Shown: positions 13,456 through 16,268 of the stretch, piece by piece
Layout: every line of letters starts with the position of its first letter
How positions within the stretch are numbered: position 1 is the first letter of the stretch
Source: JAZDJP01 sp043803805
Lineage (GTDB): Bacteria > Planctomycetota > JAZDJP01
DNA length: 16,268 nt
NCBI GenBank assembly: GCA_043803805.1
Contig: JAZDJP010000138.1
Coordinates: 1-16,268, forward strand
Direction: 5' to 3'
Translations under genes and position numbers: made by a program
Notes under the pieces: model-generated
What the model was told of the DNA's origin: nothing
What the model saw: only the letters and a program-made list of their open reading frames with translations
Database searches by the model: none

Positions 13456-13883
13456 AGCGCCTTGTTTGCGATACGAATGTCTTGCTCTCCGGGCTTCTTT
13501 GGCGGGGGCCGCCGAGGCGATTGCTCGCGGAGGTGGAATCCGGGCGGTTTTCGCTTTTTACGAGTCGGGATCTGCTTGAGGAATTGGCACGCGTGTTGGG
13601 CTATCCGCGGATGAGAAAACCATTGCGGGAAGCGGGGCTTGTCGAGGGGGACATTCTCCGATGGATGGTGGGTCGGGCGACACTTGTCGTTCCAAAACCG
13701 CTCGGTGCGATTGCCGTCGCGGAGGATCCGAGTGATGATGCGGTATTGGCGTGCGCGGCATCGGCGGCGGTGGATGCGGTCGTGTCCGGGGATGCTCATT
13801 TGCTGGCGCTCAAGGCGTTTCATGGAATTCCGGTTGTATCGGCATCCGATTTTATGCGTTCTCATGCCCTACACGGAAGATGA
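13452..13883 (+). CDS. PIN-domain toxin (PIN_3/COG1569 type) inside the cas operon
   Basis: Encodes 143 residues. It begins KRLVCDTNVLLSGLLWRGPP, the typical start of the 'putative toxin component, PIN family' group. The expected acidic residues are present: D7, E44 (or E43) in DLLEELARVL, D96 in EDPSDDAVLACA and D114 in VVSGDAHLLAL. The nuclease should therefore be competent. It is a different PIN subfamily from the VapC at 6777. The ATG overlaps the antitoxin stop, with GGGGCGGAG just upstream. Its last 20 nt overlap the start of cas4, tying the toxin to the adaptation genes. The RNA target is unknown. Confidence 0.82.
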   Translation: MKRLVCDTNVLLSGLLWRGPPRRLLAEVESGRFSLFTSRDLLEELARVLGYPRMRKPLREAGLVEGDILRWMVGRATLVVPKPLGAIAVAEDPSDDAVLACAASAAVDAVVSGDAHLLALKAFHGIPVVSASDFMRSHALHGR

Positions 13884-14520
13884 ACTTCTGCCGCTTTCGG
13901 CGTTGCAACATCTCGCGTTTTGCGAGCGCCAGTGCGCACTCATCCACATTGAACAGGCCTGGTCGGAAAACCGACTGACCGCGGAGGGGCGCAATCTTCA
14001 CAAGCGCGTGGACGATGGCGGCGTGGAGGCGCGTCCGGGAATTCGGACGGCCTTTGGTTTGAAATTGCGGTCGTTGCGGCTCGGCCTTTCCGGAAAGGCG
14101 GATGCGGTCGAGTTTGTCGAGACGCAATCGGGAGGGGTATCGCTTCCGGGTGTGAACGGGCGGTGGATTCCCTACCCGGTGGAATACAAACGCGGCAAGC
14201 CGAAACCGGATCGCAGTGATGAAATCCAGGTATGCGCCCAGGCCATGTGTCTTGAGGAAATGCTTGGCGTGGAGGTGCCGCGGGGGGCCATCTTCTATGG
14301 GATTCCACGGCGGCGGATGGAAGTGGAGTTTGATGCCGTCCTGCGAGGGGAGGTGGAGGGCGCGGCGGACCGCCTTCATCGGTTGTTGGTTTCCGGGAGG
14401 ACGCCGCCCGCGGTCATCGAGAAAAAGTGCCGGAACTGTTCTTTGCTGGACGGTTGCCTGCCGGGTGTCGCCGGAGATAAAACATCCGTGGGCGAATATT
14501 TTCGGTCGGTATTCTCATGA
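13864..14520 (+). CDS. cas4: Cas4, RecB-like nuclease of the adaptation module
   Basis: Encodes 218 residues, normal for Cas4 (Cas4a-type of I-C). Cas4 trims prespacers and selects the PAM end with Cas1-Cas2. The iron-sulphur cysteines are C20 (LAFCERQCAL) and C189, C192, C198 (KKCRNCSLLDGC). The nuclease motifs are D80 in GKADAVEF, E107-K109 in VEYKRGKPK, and the QVCAQAMCLEEM helix. The start is at 13864 because MPYTEDELLPLSALQHLAFC is the family's natural N-terminus; the longer frame from 13639 is the toxin gene's shadow. There is no Shine-Dalgarno before it; translation probably depends on ribosomes ending the PIN gene (20-nt overlap). Its stop overlaps cas1 as ATGA. Confidence 0.93.
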   Translation: MPYTEDELLPLSALQHLAFCERQCALIHIEQAWSENRLTAEGRNLHKRVDDGGVEARPGIRTAFGLKLRSLRLGLSGKADAVEFVETQSGGVSLPGVNGRWIPYPVEYKRGKPKPDRSDEIQVCAQAMCLEEMLGVEVPRGAIFYGIPRRRMEVEFDAVLRGEVEGAADRLHRLLVSGRTPPAVIEKKCRNCSLLDGCLPGVAGDKTSVGEYFRSVFS

Positions 14521-15548
14521 GGCAATATCTCAATACTTTGTTTGTCACGACGCAGGGGGCGTATCTCAACAAGGACGGGGAGTGTGTCGTGGTAAGCGTG
14601 GACAAATCGGAGCGACTACGGGTACCCGTTCATAACTTGGGTGGCGTGGTATGTTTCGGAAATGTGGCCATGAGTCCGTTTCTCATGCATCACTGCGCCG
14701 AACATGGCGTTCTGGTGAGTTTTTTCAGCGAACACGGCTGGTTTCTGGCGCGCGTCACGGGGCCGGTGTCGGGAAACGTGTTGTTGAGACGGGCGCAATA
14801 TCGAACGGCGGACGATGCGGCGGGGACGGGTGCGGTTGCACGGGCGGTTGTGTTGGCGAAGGTGGCGAATGCCCGCACCGTATTGTTGCGGGCGGTCCGG
14901 GATCACGAAGGGAAACCCGGGATGGATTCGGTGGAATCAACGGCCAGACGGTTGGAAGTTCACATGGATGCCGTTCGGAGGGAATGCGATCTGGAAACCT
15001 TGCGTGGTATCGAAGGGGATGCGGGACGGAGTTACTTCGAGGTTTTTGACCATTTGATCACGGCGCAGAAGGAAGATTTTCGTTTTGCCGGAAGAAGTCG
15101 GCGGCCGCCGTTGGATAACATAAATGCGCTTCTTTCCTTCGTTTATTCACTGTTGGCCCATGATTGCGCCGCCGCGGCTGAGGGAGTCGGACTCGATCCC
15201 CAAGTGGGATTTCTGCATCGGGAGCGTCCCGGACGACCCTCGCTGGCGTTGGATCTCATGGAGGAATTCCGCCCCTTTTTTGCAGATCGGCTGGTGTTGT
15301 CATTGGTGAATTTGCGTCAAGTGGAGGGGCGGGGATTCCGCAAGACCGAGTCGGGCGCGGTGGAAATGACGGATGAGACGCGAAAAACCGTTCTGGTCGC
15401 CTATCAGAAACGTAAGCAGGAGGAGATGGAACATCCGTTCCTGAAAGAAACCGCGCCGGTCGGGTTGTTTTTTCATTTGCAGGCGCTTCTGCTGGCGCGG
15501 TTTCTCCGGGGCGACCTGGACGGTTACCCGCCGGTGTTTTGGCGATAA
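14517..15548 (+). CDS. cas1: Cas1 integrase
   Basis: Encodes 343 residues. Cas1 with Cas2 inserts new spacers at the leader end of the array. The N-terminal beta domain starts RQYLNTLFVTTQGAYLNKDG. The catalytic helical domain has E166 in RGIEGDAGRSYFEVFD, the LLSFVYSLLAHDC helix, H234 in FLHRERPGRPSLALDLMEEF, and D246 (with E249) just after, matching the Glu-His-Asp metal site. The length is normal. The ATG overlaps the cas4 stop (14517-14520) and lacks a clear Shine-Dalgarno, so it is coupled to cas4. Confidence 0.96.
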   Translation: MRQYLNTLFVTTQGAYLNKDGECVVVSVDKSERLRVPVHNLGGVVCFGNVAMSPFLMHHCAEHGVLVSFFSEHGWFLARVTGPVSGNVLLRRAQYRTADDAAGTGAVARAVVLAKVANARTVLLRAVRDHEGKPGMDSVESTARRLEVHMDAVRRECDLETLRGIEGDAGRSYFEVFDHLITAQKEDFRFAGRSRRPPLDNINALLSFVYSLLAHDCAAAAEGVGLDPQVGFLHRERPGRPSLALDLMEEFRPFFADRLVLSLVNLRQVEGRGFRKTESGAVEMTDETRKTVLVAYQKRKQEEMEHPFLKETAPVGLFFHLQALLLARFLRGDLDGYPPVFWR

Positions 15549-15587
15549 CGGCATATTGATGGAATCGTCGCATGGGGAGGACCGGAT

Positions 15588-15881
15588 ATGATGGTGCTGG
15601 TGAGTTATGATGTTTCGACGGTGGACAAGGCGGGCCGGACCCGGTTGAGAAAGGTTGCCGGGACGTGTGAGGATTTCGGGCAACGGGTGCAGAATTCGGT
15701 ATTCGAGTGCGATGTGGATCCGGGACAATGGGCATCGTTAAAAAATCGCCTTGTGGAATTGATCTGTCCGGAGAAGGACAGTTTGCGGTTCTACTTTCTC
15801 GGTTCAAACTGGCAACGGCGGGTGGAGCATGTCGGGGCAAAACCGACACTGGATCTTCGGAACGATCCGTTGGTGGTGTAA
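15588..15881 (+). CDS. cas2: Cas2, adaptation complex subunit
   Basis: Encodes 97 residues. Cas2 is the dimeric scaffold between two Cas1 dimers. It starts MMVLVSYDVSTVDKAGRTRL with the conserved strand-end Asp (D8) and has the ferredoxin-like order of strands and helices, including QNSVFECDVDPGQW and SLRFYFLG. Two adjacent ATG codons are possible starts (15588, 15591); GGGGAGG at 15574-15580 favours the first. It lies 39 nt after cas1 and is the last gene before the leader. Confidence 0.94.
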   Translation: MMVLVSYDVSTVDKAGRTRLRKVAGTCEDFGQRVQNSVFECDVDPGQWASLKNRLVELICPEKDSLRFYFLGSNWQRRVEHVGAKPTLDLRNDPLVV

Positions 15882-16066
15882 TTGGGTTTGCGCGAACCGG
15901 GAGAGGACAGGTGTGGTGAAGAGGGTTCGCATCGCGCAAAACATGTTCTTTGACAAGAAGATGCGAAGAATTGCCGGAATGGGAACGTTCGAATTTTTCT
16001 GGTTTCTGTTGGGTACGCGCAAATGGGAAAGTAACATGAGTTAGGGTATGTGGTTAACGTGTTACG
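15882..16066 (+). promoter_or_regulatory. CRISPR leader
   Basis: The 185-nt gap between cas2 and the first repeat has no convincing gene and should be the leader that carries the pre-crRNA promoter and integration signals. A motif occurs three times: TTTGCGCG at 15887-15894 (inverted) and CGCGCAAA at 15933-15940 and 16016-16023. The first and third share 11 of 12 bases over GGT(T/A)CGCGCAAA. A possible promoter is TTGGGT (16009-16014), 17 bp, TAACAT (16032-16037), which would start transcription about 23 nt before the first repeat; it is weak. Confidence 0.7.
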
Positions 16067-16099
16067 GTCGCCCCCCGCGCGGGGGGCGTGGGTTGAAAC
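16067..16099 (+). repeat. CRISPR repeat 1 (leader-proximal)
   Basis: First of three identical 33-nt repeats; it directly follows the leader ending GTTACG. Confidence 0.97.
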
Positions 16100-16131
16100 G
16101 CCACGGTCGAATCCTTCGCCCCCGCCGAGAA

Positions 16132-16164
16132 GTCGCCCCCCGCGCGGGGGGCGTGGGTTGAAAC
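16132..16164 (+). repeat. CRISPR repeat 2
   Basis: Identical to repeat 1 over all 33 nt. Confidence 0.97.
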
Positions 16165-16199
16165 GTCGAGCCGGGCGTTCAACTTCGCAAGATGCTCTT

Positions 16200-16232
16200 G
16201 TCGCCCCCCGCGCGGGGGGCGTGGGTTGAAAC
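16200..16232 (+). repeat. CRISPR repeat 3
   Basis: Identical to repeats 1 and 2; followed by a spacer that reaches the window end. Confidence 0.97.
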
Positions 16233-16268
16233 TGATTCCCCGGCGGGACTCATCATCAAGGGTCGGGT

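Larger units (their letters stand above)
16067..16268 (+). CRISPR. Type I-C CRISPR array, leader-proximal end, continues beyond the window
   Basis: Three identical 33-nt repeats lie at 16067-16099, 16132-16164 and 16200-16232. Spacers are 16100-16131 (32 nt), 16165-16199 (35 nt) and 16233 to at least the window end (36 nt or more). The repeat begins GTCGCCCCCC and ends GTGGGTTGAAAC, the usual type I-C form, in the same direction as the cas genes. Its centre is a 20-nt perfect palindrome, giving a very GC-rich stem. Cutting by Cas5c at the 3' base of that stem would leave an 11-nt handle, TGGGTTGAAAC. I saw no match between the spacers and the rest of the window. Confidence 0.98.

Noticed and set aside
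13639..13863. N-terminal extension of Cas4 (75 residues)
   Set aside because: The extension is the out-of-frame shadow of the PIN gene; Cas4 homologues begin near MPYTEDELLPLSAL.
15829..16044. Possible small gene in the leader after cas2
   Set aside because: It starts inside cas2 in another frame and ends just before the array; no Shine-Dalgarno and no natural-looking peptide.
1..16268. Insertion sequences, tRNA or rRNA genes
   Set aside because: I saw no transposase motifs, terminal inverted repeats, tRNA arms or rRNA-like stretches in the window.

Overview
The window is a GC-rich bacterial chromosomal segment. The 5' third, with the glycogen genes, is the most GC-rich; the cas genes are somewhat lower. 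All recognisable genes are on the + strand. I cannot name the organism from sequence alone. The glycogen synthase/GH57 pair, an oxidoreductase of the Gfo/Idh/MocA type, RHS debris and dense toxin-antitoxin content suit a free-living or environmental, probably uncultured, high-GC bacterium, but this is only an impression.

Layout. Positions 1-316 hold the frameshifted 3' end of a Gfo/Idh/MocA-type oxidoreductase. Positions 640-3600 hold a GT5 glycogen/starch synthase followed by a GH57 glycosidase. Positions 3647-5236 encode an exported protein with a transglutaminase-like Cys-His-Asp core. Positions 5378-5957 are a hicBA toxin-antitoxin pair with its own likely promoter, followed by a stem-loop. 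Positions 6168-6449 are debris: an RHS/YD-repeat fragment joined to the frameshifted C-terminus of a GT2 glycosyltransferase. Positions 6511-7223 are a vapBC pair (ribbon-helix-helix antitoxin, PIN toxin) with a promoter and a palindrome. A short remnant and a 55-residue reading frame resembling the extreme N-terminus of Cas3 lead into the CRISPR-Cas locus.

Positions 7555-16268 are a complete type I-C system: cas3, cas5, cas8c, cas7, then cas4, cas1, cas2, a leader and the start of a CRISPR array (three identical 33-nt repeats visible, running off the window). cas8c contains a well-formed internal ribosome binding site and in-frame GTG that would make a 120-residue Cas11c small subunit.

The unusual part is a second protein toxin-antitoxin module (Phd/YefM-like antitoxin plus PIN_3-type toxin, 13180-13883) inserted between cas7 and cas4. 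It has a near-consensus sigma70-type promoter (TTGACA, 17 bp, TATGAT) whose -10 lies inside an inverted repeat, and the PIN gene overlaps cas4 by 20 nt. cas4 and cas1 have no visible ribosome binding sites of their own and are joined by stop-start overlaps. The interference genes therefore lie downstream of one TA promoter (vapBC) and the adaptation genes downstream of another (phd-pin). My inference is that TA autoregulation may control, and TA addiction may stabilise, the two halves of this CRISPR-Cas system separately.
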